DNA from: a bacterium 1xD8-48
GTDB taxonomy: Bacteria > Bacillota > Clostridia > Lachnospirales > Lachnospiraceae
Length of the DNA stretch: 64,000 bases
Assembly: GCA_009917455.1 (NCBI GenBank)
Contig: QZDS01000012.1
Location: 1-64,000, forward strand
Reading direction: 5' to 3'
The stretch's first letter is position 1; each line of letters starts with the position of its first letter. This document shows, one piece after another, positions 52,949-62,644 of this stretch. Both the position numbers and the translations under genes were made by a program. A model generated the notes under the pieces. It ran no database searches. It saw only the letters and a program-made list of their open reading frames with translations, and had not been told where the DNA came from.

Positions 52949-54103
52949 ATGGAGGTATATTTAGATAATTCGGCAACCACCAGATGCTTTGACGAGGTAG
53001 CTGCCCTGATGACCCAGATTATGTGTGAAGACTACGGAAACCCCTCAAGTCTCCATAGAAAGGGCGTTCAGGCAGAGCAATATATCCGTTACGCTAAGGA
53101 CGTAATTGCCAGAAATTTAAAAGTAAACGAGAAAGAAATATTTTTTACATCGGGAGGAACAGAAGCTGACAATCTTGCGATTCGGGGCTGCGCCTATGCA
53201 AATTGCCGCAGTGGCAGGCATCTGATTACCACGCAGATTGAACATCCGGCAGTACTTCAGACCATGAGGCATTTAGAGGAGGAGGGCTTTCGGGTGACAT
53301 ATCTGCCGGTGGATAAGAGGGGATGTGTTCGCCTGGAGGAACTGGAACGCGCCATAACGGGGGAGACGATTCTTGTTTCCATAATGCATACAAACAATGA
53401 AGTGGGTACACTGCAGCCGGTTGAACAGGCCGGCGCACTGATAAAGGGCATGAATCCCAGAATTTTATTCCATGTGGATGCGGTGCAGGGGTATGGAAAA
53501 TTCAGAATCCATCCAAAGAAATTAAAGATAGACCTTCTATCCGCCAGCGGGCATAAAATCCACGGGCCGAAAGGAAGCGGATTTTTGTATGTGGATGATA
53601 AGGTAAAAATCCGGCCGGTTATGTTCGGCGGCGGCCAGCAAAACGGACTCCGCTCAGGGACGGAAAACGTACCTGCCATTGCCGGACTGGCAAAGGCTGT
53701 TGAAATGGTTTACGGTAATCTGGACGGGGAAGTAAAAAAGATGTACAGCCTGAAAAAAGCGTTTGTGGATGGCGTTCAGAAAATCGGCAATGTAGTGGTA
53801 AACGGCTGTCCCGACGAGACAGGCGCGCCCCATGTGGTAAGCGTTTCCATAAAGGGAGTTCGCAGCGAGGTTCTGCTCCATGCGCTGGAGGATAAAGAGA
53901 TTTATGTCTCTGCGGGAAGCGCCTGCGCCGCAAGGAAGCCGCAGCCTTCCGAGACCCTTAAGGCTATGGGAATTGGCGGGGATTTGCTGGGTTCCACGAT
54001 ACGTTTCAGCTTTTCCGTATTTACCACTATGGAAGAAATCGACTATACTTTACAGACGATGTATGATATAATTCCCATGCTCAGGAAATACACGAGAAGA
54101 TAG
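52949..54103 (+). CDS. cysteine desulfurase
   Basis: 384 residues. Begins YLDNSATTRCFDEV; PLP lysine in SASGHKIHGPKGSGFLY; catalytic cysteine in SAGSACAARKPQPSE. NifS/IscS type. Followed by thiI, so its likely job is to supply sulfur for 4-thiouridine in tRNA. Confidence 0.93.
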   Translation: MEVYLDNSATTRCFDEVAALMTQIMCEDYGNPSSLHRKGVQAEQYIRYAKDVIARNLKVNEKEIFFTSGGTEADNLAIRGCAYANCRSGRHLITTQIEHPAVLQTMRHLEEEGFRVTYLPVDKRGCVRLEELERAITGETILVSIMHTNNEVGTLQPVEQAGALIKGMNPRILFHVDAVQGYGKFRIHPKKLKIDLLSASGHKIHGPKGSGFLYVDDKVKIRPVMFGGGQQNGLRSGTENVPAIAGLAKAVEMVYGNLDGEVKKMYSLKKAFVDGVQKIGNVVVNGCPDETGAPHVVSVSIKGVRSEVLLHALEDKEIYVSAGSACAARKPQPSETLKAMGIGGDLLGSTIRFSFSVFTTMEEIDYTLQTMYDIIPMLRKYTRR

Positions 54104-54214
54104 TAAAAAGAATATCGGGAAAGCCGCCGGACTGTGAAATAAAAGCCGGAACAGGGAGAATAATGCCTGGCTGTTTTCGGCGGCTGCCCGGAGAAAATCA
54201 GAAAAGAGGCAGGG

Positions 54215-55393
54215 ATGTTTACTACATTTTTAATTAAGTACGCGGAAATCGGCGTGAAGGGCAAAAACAGATATCTCTTTGAGGAGGCGCTGGTCCGCCA
54301 GATAAAATATGCGTTGAAGCGATGTGAGGGCGAGTTTAAGGTTACCCGAACAGACGGCAGAATTTACATACACGCGCTGTCGGAATTTGATTTTGACGAG
54401 ACAGTGGACAACTTAAAGACGGTTTTCGGCATATCAGGCATCTGTCCGGTGGTCAGTACGGCGGACGGGGGCTTCGAAAAGCTGGCCGGGACAGTTACGG
54501 AGTACATCGAAAAAAATTATGCGGACAGGCATTTCACTTTTAAGGTACAGACAAGAAGGGCAAGGAAGAACTATCCCATGAATTCCATGGAGGTGAGCAT
54601 GGAATTAGGGAGCGTACTGCTGTCCGCGTTCCCTGAGCTTAAGGTGGACGTGCATCACCCGGATGTGATGCTGCATGTGGAAATCCGGGAAAAGATATAC
54701 ATCTATTCCATTGAAATACCGGGGCCGGGGGGGATGCCTGTGGGAAGCAACGGAAAATCCATGCTTCTTTTATCGGGAGGAATCGATTCACCGGTAGCGG
54801 GATATATGATTGCAAAGCGCGGGGTGAAAATAGATGCGGTTTATTTTCATGCGCCCCCTTATACCAGCGACAGGGCAAAGCAGAAGGTGATTGATCTGGC
54901 CAGGCTTGTGTCCCGTTACGCGGGGCCGGTGTATCTTCATGTGATTAATTTTACGGATATCCAGCTTTATATTTATGAAAAGTGTCCTCACGAGGAACTG
55001 ACCATCATTATGCGCAGGTATATGATGCGGATTGCAGAGATGATTGCGAAGGAGAACGACTGCCTTGGGCTGATTACCGGAGAAAGCATCGGACAGGTGG
55101 CTTCCCAGACGGTGCAGTCGCTTGCCGTGACCAATGAAGTGTGTACGCTTCCTGTGTTCCGGCCTTTAATCGGGTTTGACAAGATGGAGATTGTGGAAGT
55201 GTCCGGGAAAATAGGGACCTATGAAACCTCTATTCTTCCCTATGAGGACTGCTGTACAATATTTGTGGCAAAGCATCCTGTGACGAAGCCCAATTTAAAT
55301 ATTATCAAACGGCATGAACAATATCTCGGTGAAAAAATAGACGAGCTTGTGAAACAGGCAATAGATACGGATGAAATGATAATTGTAAAATAA
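54215..55393 (+). CDS. thiI: tRNA 4-thiouridine synthetase
   Basis: 392 residues. N-terminal ferredoxin-like and THUMP domains (FKVQTRRARKNYPMNSMEVS), then the PP-loop LLLSGGIDSPVAGYM and LITGESIGQVASQT. The C-terminal rhodanese domain of the E. coli enzyme is absent, as usual in Firmicutes. Adenylates U8 for sulfur transfer from the adjacent cysteine desulfurase. Confidence 0.95.
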   Translation: MFTTFLIKYAEIGVKGKNRYLFEEALVRQIKYALKRCEGEFKVTRTDGRIYIHALSEFDFDETVDNLKTVFGISGICPVVSTADGGFEKLAGTVTEYIEKNYADRHFTFKVQTRRARKNYPMNSMEVSMELGSVLLSAFPELKVDVHHPDVMLHVEIREKIYIYSIEIPGPGGMPVGSNGKSMLLLSGGIDSPVAGYMIAKRGVKIDAVYFHAPPYTSDRAKQKVIDLARLVSRYAGPVYLHVINFTDIQLYIYEKCPHEELTIIMRRYMMRIAEMIAKENDCLGLITGESIGQVASQTVQSLAVTNEVCTLPVFRPLIGFDKMEIVEVSGKIGTYETSILPYEDCCTIFVAKHPVTKPNLNIIKRHEQYLGEKIDELVKQAIDTDEMIIVK

Positions 55394-55435
55394 GCCGCAG
55401 AGGGAAACAAATGCTGTCACGTATAGCCGGCTTAT

Positions 55436-55466
55436 TATAAAAAATGAGCTGGCCATTGGCCAGCTC
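55436..55466 (-). terminator. terminator of the HPr-like gene
   Basis: Perfect 9-bp hairpin GAGCTGGCC/GGCCAGCTC with a 3-nt loop, followed on the minus strand by a T-rich run. It could also stop thiI transcripts. Confidence 0.8.
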
Positions 55467-55479
55467 GCTATGTTCTTTC

Positions 55480-55710
55480 TCAGATTAAGTACGGCTTTAA
55501 CGCTTCCATTACTTCGTCAAGACTATCTTCTGCATGGATGTTTAAGTCGATTGCCTTGGATAAATCCAGACTGAAGATGCCCATGATGGATTTAGCGTCA
55601 ATCACGTATCTTCCTGATACCAGGTCAAAGTCATAATCAAATTTTGTAATATCGTTTACAAAAGATTTTACCTTGTCAATTGAATTTAATGAAATCTGAA
55701 CTGTTTTCAT
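55480..55710 (-). CDS. HPr-family protein without the active histidine
   Basis: 76 residues of HPr size. The regulatory serine region is clear: DAKSIMGIFSLDLSKAI corresponds to the Ser46 segment of HPr. The N-terminal HARP motif with phosphorylated His15 is absent (NSIDKVKSFVNDI there). It therefore resembles Crh-like proteins that sense metabolic state through serine phosphorylation and cannot carry PTS phosphate. Ribosome site AGGAGG upstream; monocistronic with its own terminator. Confidence 0.8.
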   Translation of the reverse strand: MKTVQISLNSIDKVKSFVNDITKFDYDFDLVSGRYVIDAKSIMGIFSLDLSKAIDLNIHAEDSLDEVMEALKPYLI

Positions 55711-55810
55711 AGTCGTTACCTCCTTGATTTTTCATACCTTCTGTAATTATAGTAATCGGATAACAGTAAAAAGTCAATGTCAAAAGGACACAAAAATAGT
55801 GGAGGACAAA

Positions 55811-57280
55811 ATGAAAAGTGTAGCGTTCCATAATCTTGGCTGTAAAGTAAACGGATATGAAATGGACTATATGCAACAAATATTGAAAGAAAAAGGGTAT
55901 AATATTGTTCCTTTCAGTGAAAAAGCCGATATTTATATCATAAATACCTGTACGGTGACAAATATTGCCGACAGAAAGAGCAGGCAGATGCTTCATCGGG
56001 CAAAAAAGCGAAATCCCGAGGCTGTGGTGGTTGCCGTGGGCTGCTATGTCCAGACAGGCGCGGAGGACGCGCTTGCGGATATGAGTATCGACCTTGCCAT
56101 CGGAAACAACAGAAAGAAGGATTTGGTTTCCATACTGGAGGAGTATCTGGCGGTGAGGGCAGGCGAACAGCCGAAGAGAGAAAAATCCTCAAAGGCGCCA
56201 GGGGAAACTTGCCGGGAAAAGGCGGAAAGCGAAGGCCGGGCCTGCGACAAGACCCTGGGAGGCCGGACCGTCATTGACATCAACCATACGGATGAGTATG
56301 AAAATATGAAGCTTTCCCGTACGGCAGAGCACACAAGGGCGTTTATCAAGGTGCAGGACGGCTGTAACCAGTTTTGTTCCTACTGCATCATTCCCTACGC
56401 CAGAGGGCGAATCAGAAGCCGGGAGCTTTCAGAGGTTCTGGACGAGGTCAGAACCCTTGCAGGGAACGGATACCGTGAGGCGGTTCTCACCGGAATTCAC
56501 TTAAGTTCCTACGGAATGAAGAAGGGGAATGACTTTTCAAAAGGAAAGCTTCTGTCCCTGATACAGGAAGTACAAAAAATACAGGGAATTGAGCGTATAC
56601 GTTTAGGCTCCCTTGAGCCGCGGATTATCACGGAGGCGTTTGCGGCGGGGCTCAAAGAATGCGATAAGCTGTGCCCGCATTTCCATCTCTCCCTGCAGAG
56701 CGGATGCGATTCGGTTCTGAAAAGAATGAATAGAAAGTATTCCGCGGAGGAATACTATGAAAAAGTCGGTATTCTGCGCAGATACTTTGATGAGCCGGCG
56801 ATTACAACGGATGTGATTGTGGGCTTCCCCGGAGAAATCGAAGAGGAGTTTGAACAGACAAAAAGATTTCTTGAGCGCGTCGGGTTCTATGAAATGCATG
56901 TGTTTAAGTATTCAAAAAGAAAAGGGACGCCGGCTGCCGCTATGGACGGCCAGGTTGCGGAGGAAATAAAGGCGCGGCGCAGCGACGAGCTTCTGGCTCT
57001 GGAAAGGGAAATGTCCAGGCAGTACAGGGAAAAATATTTACATAAAGAAGTAAAGGTGCTATTTGAGGAAGAAAAGGTGATAGACGGACGGAATTGTCTG
57101 CTCGGGTTTACCGGGGAATATATTCGCGCGGCGGTCGTGAAGGACGGGGCTTTAGCGGGCAGATGCACAGCCGGCTTTATGGCTGCCGGAGCGGAAAAGC
57201 TTTCGGGACAAATACTTTCAGGGGAGCTTGCCGGCTTCCTGACTCCTGATATTTTACTGTTTCAACCGCAAATACATTGA
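55811..57280 (+). CDS. mtaB: tRNA methylthiotransferase MtaB
   Basis: 489 residues from ATG 55811 after GGAGG. N-terminal methylthiotransferase cysteines (NLGCKVN, INTCTVT, VGCYVQ), radical SAM motif CNQFCSYCIIPYARGRIRSR, and a C-terminal TRAM-like domain. Converts t6A to ms2t6A at position 37 in tRNAs reading ANN codons. An inserted charged stretch (about 140-180) is longer than usual. Confidence 0.93.
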   Translation: MKSVAFHNLGCKVNGYEMDYMQQILKEKGYNIVPFSEKADIYIINTCTVTNIADRKSRQMLHRAKKRNPEAVVVAVGCYVQTGAEDALADMSIDLAIGNNRKKDLVSILEEYLAVRAGEQPKREKSSKAPGETCREKAESEGRACDKTLGGRTVIDINHTDEYENMKLSRTAEHTRAFIKVQDGCNQFCSYCIIPYARGRIRSRELSEVLDEVRTLAGNGYREAVLTGIHLSSYGMKKGNDFSKGKLLSLIQEVQKIQGIERIRLGSLEPRIITEAFAAGLKECDKLCPHFHLSLQSGCDSVLKRMNRKYSAEEYYEKVGILRRYFDEPAITTDVIVGFPGEIEEEFEQTKRFLERVGFYEMHVFKYSKRKGTPAAAMDGQVAEEIKARRSDELLALEREMSRQYREKYLHKEVKVLFEEEKVIDGRNCLLGFTGEYIRAAVVKDGALAGRCTAGFMAAGAEKLSGQILSGELAGFLTPDILLFQPQIH

Positions 57281-57339
57281 ATTTTCCGTAGAAATGGGGT
57301 AAGATAAGAGCAAACGAATGTTTCGAAGGGGTGTTTTTT

Positions 57340-57600
57340 ATGCAGGATTTAGGAAATACGCAATTTTTCAGAGTGGAAACAGATAATACGAGCGTAAAGG
57401 AAATATTGACAGAAGTGTATGTGGCGTTGACAGAAAAAGGCTATAATCCTGTAAACCAGATAGTGGGATATATTATGTCCGGCGACCCCACATATATCAC
57501 CAGCCATAAAAATGCGCGGAGCCTTATTATGAAGGTGGAGCGGGATGAGCTGGTTGAGGAGCTTTTGACGGAGTATATCAAGAATAATCACTGGAGATAG
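57340..57600 (+). CDS. IreB family regulatory protein
   Basis: 86 residues from ATG 57340 (AAGGGG upstream). Family signature [20 protein letters not shown] and [20 protein letters not shown]. In Enterococcus, IreB is a substrate of the IreK kinase and affects cephalosporin resistance. The order ireB-ruvX-DUF1292 is conserved in Firmicutes. Confidence 0.93.
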   Translation: MQDLGNTQFFRVETDNTSVKEILTEVYVALTEKGYNPVNQIVGYIMSGDPTYITSHKNARSLIMKVERDELVEELLTEYIKNNHWR

Positions 57601-57663
57601 TGGAAAGTAAGTTATGCGGCGGGGCAATGTTCTCGAAAGCAGCATGGCGGGAAGTGTAAAAAT

Positions 57664-58143
57664 ATGCGGATAATGGGTCTGGATTTCGGTTCGAAGACGG
57701 TAGGGGTGGCAATCAGCGACCCGTTGCTTATTACTGCCCAGGGAATAGAAATCATAAGAAGGAAAGAAGAAAACAAACAGCGCCAGACGCTGGCGAGAAT
57801 TGAAGCTTTGATTGAGGAATATCAGGTAGAGGAAATCGTTCTGGGGCTTCCGAAGAATATGAATGATACTCTTGGACCCAGGGTGGAAAAGACTCTGGAA
57901 TTTAAGGACAAACTGGAGCGGCGAACAGGACTTAAGGTACATACATGGGATGAGAGGCTGACTACGGTGGCGGCGGATAAAGCCATGATGGAGGCCGGTA
58001 TACGGCGGGAGAACCGCAAGGAGTATGTAGATGAAATTGCCGCCGTTCTTATTTTGCAGGGTTTTCTTGATATGCGGAAGAACACCGTGCAGCAGGATTC
58101 TTCTGAGGCTTTGCAGCGGGAAGAGCCTTCTGAAAAAGAGTAG
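57664..58143 (+). CDS. ruvX: Holliday junction resolvase-like protein YqgF
   Basis: 159 residues. RNase H-like fold: [17 protein letters not shown] start, [17 protein letters not shown], and [13 protein letters not shown]. Believed to process 16S rRNA ends or recombination intermediates. Confidence 0.92.
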   Translation: MRIMGLDFGSKTVGVAISDPLLITAQGIEIIRRKEENKQRQTLARIEALIEEYQVEEIVLGLPKNMNDTLGPRVEKTLEFKDKLERRTGLKVHTWDERLTTVAADKAMMEAGIRRENRKEYVDEIAAVLILQGFLDMRKNTVQQDSSEALQREEPSEKE

Positions 58144-58173
58144 CAGGCGAATTATAAACAGGGAGAATTTTAA

Positions 58174-58428
58174 GTGGAAAAGATTAAATTTACGCTGGAC
58201 ACACAGGAGAGCGTGGAGTTTTATGTTTTAGAACAGACGAAGCTGGGGGGCAGCCAGTATATTCTGGTAACGGATACCCAGGAAGGAGACGGGGAAGCCC
58301 TCATATTGAAAGAGGTTTCAGCACAGGGCTTAAGGGAAAGCGTCTATGAGACAGTGGAGGATGACACGGAGCTGGAAGCGGTAGCCGCCGTGTTCGAGAA
58401 TCTGCTTGAGGACATTGAACTCACGTAA
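58174..58428 (+). CDS. DUF1292 family protein
   Basis: 84 residues from GTG 58174 with AGGGAG upstream. Acidic beta-rich protein with the FYVLEQTKLGGSQYILVTD pattern of the family. Function unknown. Ends the ireB-ruvX-DUF1292 group. Confidence 0.88.
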   Translation: MEKIKFTLDTQESVEFYVLEQTKLGGSQYILVTDTQEGDGEALILKEVSAQGLRESVYETVEDDTELEAVAAVFENLLEDIELT

Positions 58429-58509
58429 ATTTTGCGGCCGGAGTAATTTAATGTTGCCGGGGATGGAAATGCCGGAACATAGAATATAAAAGATACGGAG
58501 GTATATTAT

Positions 58510-60189
58510 TTGAAAAAAATTGAACAGAGAAGCGGCTCGGGGCTTAAGATTATTCCGCTTGGAGGCCTTGAGCAGATTGGTATGAACATTACTGCCTTTG
58601 AATACGAAGACAGTATTGTTGTTGTAGACTGCGGTCTTTCTTTTCCGGAGGATGACATGCTCGGAATTGATTTGGTCATCCCGGATGTAACTTATCTGAA
58701 AAACAACATTGAGAAGGTAAAGGGATTTGTGATTACCCATGGGCACGAAGACCACATCGGCGCGCTGCCTTATGTGCTCCGCGATATCAACGTACCCATT
58801 TATGCCACCAAGCTTACTATGGGGATTATCGAGAATAAGCTCAAGGAGCACAACCTGACAAATAATACCAGGCGCAAGGTGGTAAAATTCGGGCAGTCTA
58901 TTAATCTGGGGCAGTTCCGCATAGAGTTTATCAGAACCAACCACAGTATTGTGGACGCGGCGGCGCTGGCGATTTATTCCCCGGCGGGCGTGGTGGTGAA
59001 TACGGGAGACTTTAAGGTGGACTATACGCCGGTGTTCGGCGACGCCATTGATTTGCAGCGTTTTGCGGAAATCGGCAAAAAAGGTGTTCTGGCGCTCATG
59101 TGCGACTCCACCAATGCGGAGAGGGCAGGCTTTACTCCCTCAGAGCGTACGGTTGGAAAAACCTTTGACAATATTTTCCAGGAGCACAAAAATACACGTA
59201 TTATTATTGCAACCTTTGCCTCAAATGTGGACAGGGTGCGGCAGATTATCAATTCCGCTTACAAATTTGGCCGTAAGGTGGTGGTAGAAGGCCGCAGCAT
59301 GGTAAATATTATCGAGACGGCCACTACCCTGGGATATCTGGAAATTCCCGACAATACATTGATTGACACGGAGCTGTTAAAGAATTATCCTGATGAGAAG
59401 ACGGTGATTATCACGACGGGAAGCCAGGGAGAAAGCATGGCGGCCCTTAGCCGTATGGCGGAGGATAACCACAGAAAAATTTCTATAGGCCCCGGCGATA
59501 CGGTTATTTTTTCCTCCCACCCGATTCCGGGAAATGAAAAGGCGGTAACCAATGTGATTAATGAGCTGCTCCTTAAGGGCGCCGATGTTATTTTTCAGGA
59601 CGTGCATGTTTCAGGACATGCCTGTCAGGAGGAAATCAAGCTGATTTATTCACTGGTGCGCCCTAAGTATGCGATTCCCATCCACGGGGAGTACAAACAC
59701 TTAAAGGCGCAGGCCAAGATTGTGGAAGAACTTGGAATTGCAAAGGAAAATATTTTTATTCTGCATTCAGGCGAGGTGCTGGAGCTTACGGAGGAAAAGG
59801 CGCAGGTTACCGGAAGGGTGCCGGTAGGCGATATTCTGGTGGACGGGCTTGGCGTGGGCGATGTGGGAAATATTGTGCTTCGCGACAGGCAGCATCTGGC
59901 TGAGGATGGCATTTTGATTGTGGTTCTCGGGTTAAGCAGCGCTACGGACGAGCTGGTAAGCGGCCCGGATATTGTTTCCAGAGGCTTCGTCTATGTCCGG
60001 GAATCCGATGAGCTGATGGAGGAAGCCCGGGCGGTGGTAAACGAGGCGGTGGAAGGCTGCCTTAGCAGAGGGATTTCCGACTGGGGCAAACTTAAGAGTT
60101 CCATCAAGGATGCTTTAGGCGAATTTGTATGGAGAAAGACGAAGAGACGGCCGATGATACTTCCTATTATAATGGAGGTGGAGATTTAA
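58510..60189 (+). CDS. rnj: ribonuclease J
   Basis: 559 residues from a TTG start placed 8 nt after GGAGG. Metallo-beta-lactamase motifs: ITHGHEDHIGALPYVL, NHSIVDAAAL, NTGDFKVDYTP and the beta-CASP part (SSHPIPGNEKAV, HVSGHACQEEIK, IPIHGEYKHL). 5'-exonuclease and endonuclease acting in mRNA decay and rRNA maturation. Confidence 0.95.
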   Translation: MKKIEQRSGSGLKIIPLGGLEQIGMNITAFEYEDSIVVVDCGLSFPEDDMLGIDLVIPDVTYLKNNIEKVKGFVITHGHEDHIGALPYVLRDINVPIYATKLTMGIIENKLKEHNLTNNTRRKVVKFGQSINLGQFRIEFIRTNHSIVDAAALAIYSPAGVVVNTGDFKVDYTPVFGDAIDLQRFAEIGKKGVLALMCDSTNAERAGFTPSERTVGKTFDNIFQEHKNTRIIIATFASNVDRVRQIINSAYKFGRKVVVEGRSMVNIIETATTLGYLEIPDNTLIDTELLKNYPDEKTVIITTGSQGESMAALSRMAEDNHRKISIGPGDTVIFSSHPIPGNEKAVTNVINELLLKGADVIFQDVHVSGHACQEEIKLIYSLVRPKYAIPIHGEYKHLKAQAKIVEELGIAKENIFILHSGEVLELTEEKAQVTGRVPVGDILVDGLGVGDVGNIVLRDRQHLAEDGILIVVLGLSSATDELVSGPDIVSRGFVYVRESDELMEEARAVVNEAVEGCLSRGISDWGKLKSSIKDALGEFVWRKTKRRPMILPIIMEVEI

Positions 60190-60225
60190 TCATTTTACCG
60201 TTTCGAGGAAAGGCGTGATAGTTTC

Positions 60226-60618
60226 ATGAACGTGAAATATTTAATAATCACAATGTTGGAAACCATAGTGAAAATAGTGATTCTTGCGGCGGTTGTGGTC
60301 TTTGTTTTCCGCACGTCCACACAGGCGTATGATTTCGGCTACCGGGTGTTTGCGGACGAGCCGATGTCCGTTTCGGGCGGCAGGACAATCACGGTAGGCA
60401 TTGCGGAGGACGCCTCGCTTAAGGAAATTGCAAATATGCTGGAGGAAAAGGGGCTGATTGAGGATGCCAATCTGTTTATTGTGCAGGAATTACTCTCAGC
60501 GTACCATGGTAAAATTCTTCCGGGCATTTATGATTTAAGCACGGATATGAAAGCGGAACAGATGCTGGAGATTTTATCAACCTCCACCGAGGAGGAGGGG
60601 GAAGAGGAAAAAGAGTGA
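60226..60618 (+). CDS. MltG-like N-terminal fragment protein
   Basis: 130 residues. One membrane helix (about 12-30), then a LysM-like domain typical of the start of MltG/YceG (ITVGIAEDASLKEIANMLEE, ILPGIYDLSTDMKAEQMLE). The catalytic transglycosylase domain is absent, so it may be a regulator of cell wall growth and not an enzyme. Its end overlaps the next gene by 4 bp. Confidence 0.75.
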   Translation: MNVKYLIITMLETIVKIVILAAVVVFVFRTSTQAYDFGYRVFADEPMSVSGGRTITVGIAEDASLKEIANMLEEKGLIEDANLFIVQELLSAYHGKILPGIYDLSTDMKAEQMLEILSTSTEEEGEEEKE

Positions 60619-61256
60619 TTACCGAAGAGAGAACTAAAGTGTTCATTAATTCCTTTGACCCGGGAAACACACCTTTTTTAAACGAACTGGAGCAGTTTGC
60701 ATTAAAAACCAATGTGCCAATCATACGGCAGGAGGTACAGAGCCTTTTAAGGCTCTTTCTTGCCATCCAAAAGCCAGAGAAGATTTTGGAAGTGGGAACG
60801 GCGATTGGTTTTTCTGCATTATTAATGAGCGAGTATGGACCAAAGGGTTGCAAGATTACAACCATAGAAAAATACGAAAAGAGAATTCCCATTGCCCTGG
60901 AGAACTTTAAAAGGGCCGGGAAGGAAAAGGACATCACTCTTCTTGCGGGAGATGCGGCGGAAATTTTGCAAAGCCTTACAGGGACCTATGATTTTATTTT
61001 CATGGATGCGGCAAAGGGGCAGTACATCAATTTTCTTCCCGATATTTTGCGGCTTCTTCGAAAAGGAGGACTTTTGCTCTCCGACAATGTGCTGCAGGAC
61101 GGAGATGTGATGGAATCCCGCTTTGCAGTAACAAGGAGGGATCGCACCATCCACAGCCGGATGCGGGAGTATCTTTACGAGCTGACCCACAATGAGCAGC
61201 TTCGGACGGATATTCTTCCCATAGGCGACGGCGTGACGGTGAGTATTAAGATGTAG
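60615..61256 (+). CDS. O-methyltransferase (TrmR-like)
   Basis: 213 residues from GTG 60615. SAM-binding ILEVGTAIGFSALLM, metal and substrate segment DFIFMDAAKGQYINFL and LLSDNVLQDGDVMES. Members of this group in Bacillus 5-methoxylate tRNA uridine 34 (TrmR). Neighbouring U32 peptidase family proteins act in the same wobble uridine modification, supporting that role. Confidence 0.85.
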   Translation: MITEERTKVFINSFDPGNTPFLNELEQFALKTNVPIIRQEVQSLLRLFLAIQKPEKILEVGTAIGFSALLMSEYGPKGCKITTIEKYEKRIPIALENFKRAGKEKDITLLAGDAAEILQSLTGTYDFIFMDAAKGQYINFLPDILRLLRKGGLLLSDNVLQDGDVMESRFAVTRRDRTIHSRMREYLYELTHNEQLRTDILPIGDGVTVSIKM

Positions 61257-61269
61257 AGGAACTGAAAAT

Positions 61270-62502
61270 ATGAAGAAACCAGAGCTATTGATACCGGCCA
61301 GTTCGCTGGAGGTCTTAAAAACGGCAGTGCTGTTCGGCGCGGACGCCGTATACATAGGAGGAGAGGCTTTCGGCCTGCGCGCCAAAGCCAAAAACTTTTC
61401 CCATGAGGATATGAAAGAGGGAATCGCCTTTGCCCATGCCCGAAACGTGCGGGTGCATGTGACGGCAAACATTCTGGCGCATAACGGGGATTTGGCGGGA
61501 GCCGAAAAATATTTTGAAGAGCTCAGGGAGCTTTCGCCGGACGCGTTGATTATCGCGGATCCGGGAATGTTTATGCTGGCAAAAAGAATCTGCCCGGAAA
61601 TTGATATCCACATTTCCACGCAGGCAAACAACACCAATTATATGACCTACCGGTTCTGGCATGAGCTGGGGGCAAAGCGGGTGGTTTGTGCCCGGGAGCT
61701 TTCCCTTAAGGAAATCCGGGAAATCCGGGAGAATATACCGGCGGATATGGAGATGGAGAGCTTTATCCACGGCTCCATGTGCATTTCCTATTCGGGGAGA
61801 TGCCTGCTCAGCAGCTTTCTGGCGGGGAGGGATGCAAATCAGGGGGCGTGTACTCATCCTTGCCGCTGGAAGTACGCGGTGATGGAGGAAAGCCGTCCCG
61901 GAGAATATTTTCCGGTCTACGAAAATGAGAGGGGAACCTATATTTTCAACTCAAAGGACTTGTGCATGATAGAGCATATTCCGGAATTGATTGCCGCCGG
62001 AATCGACAGCTTTAAGATAGAAGGAAGAATGAAGACGGCGCTTTATGTGGCGGCTGTGGCGAGAACCTATCGGAGGGCCATCGACGACTATCTGGAGTCG
62101 GAAGAAAAATACCGCGCGAATATGGACTGGTATAAGGAAGAAATAGCAAAGAGCGTTCACAGGCAGTTCACCACGGGTTTTTATTTCGGAAAGCCGGACG
62201 AAAACACGCAGATTTATAACAGCAGCACTTATGTAAACGAATATGTTTATCTGGGAATTATCGAGGAGGTATCGAAGGAGCGGGGCGCCAGAATTGAGCA
62301 GAAAAACAAGTTCTGCACAGGCGATGAGATAGAGATTATGAAGCCGGACGGGCAGAATATAGCGGTAAGGGTGCTTTCGCTTACCACGCAGGAGGGTGAA
62401 GAAGTGGAGAGCGCGCCGCACCCGAGGCAGGCGCTGTGGGTGAAGCTGAGCCGCCCGGGAGAGAAGTTCGATTTGCTCAGAGTAAAAAAGAAAACGCAGT
62501 AA
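61270..62502 (+). CDS. U32 peptidase family protein (tRNA/rRNA hydroxylation type)
   Basis: 410 residues. Family signature ESFIHGSMCISYSGRCLLSS and the cysteine set GRDANQGACTHPCRWKY. Homologues TrhP and RlhA hydroxylate tRNA U34 or 23S rRNA; peptidase activity is doubtful. Fourteen bp after the methyltransferase gene, pointing to joint 5-methoxyuridine formation. Confidence 0.9.
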   Translation: MKKPELLIPASSLEVLKTAVLFGADAVYIGGEAFGLRAKAKNFSHEDMKEGIAFAHARNVRVHVTANILAHNGDLAGAEKYFEELRELSPDALIIADPGMFMLAKRICPEIDIHISTQANNTNYMTYRFWHELGAKRVVCARELSLKEIREIRENIPADMEMESFIHGSMCISYSGRCLLSSFLAGRDANQGACTHPCRWKYAVMEESRPGEYFPVYENERGTYIFNSKDLCMIEHIPELIAAGIDSFKIEGRMKTALYVAAVARTYRRAIDDYLESEEKYRANMDWYKEEIAKSVHRQFTTGFYFGKPDENTQIYNSSTYVNEYVYLGIIEEVSKERGARIEQKNKFCTGDEIEIMKPDGQNIAVRVLSLTTQEGEEVESAPHPRQALWVKLSRPGEKFDLLRVKKKTQ

Positions 62503-62504
62503 TT

Positions 62505-62546
62505 CAGGCAGGTCTGCATGTACAGGTGCGGGCCTGCTTTAGGTCT
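62505..62546 (+). terminator. terminator after the U32 gene
   Basis: GCAGGTCTGC region pairs imperfectly with GCGGGCCTGC, followed by TTTAGG; a weak T-tract. Confidence 0.45.
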
Positions 62547-62644
62547 GTGCAGAAAGAAAAAATGAAAAACAGGTATTGCAATTTTGGCGGATATCGTGTA
62601 CTTTTAGGTGTTGAAAGAAAGTCTAAACAGAGATGAGGAATATT

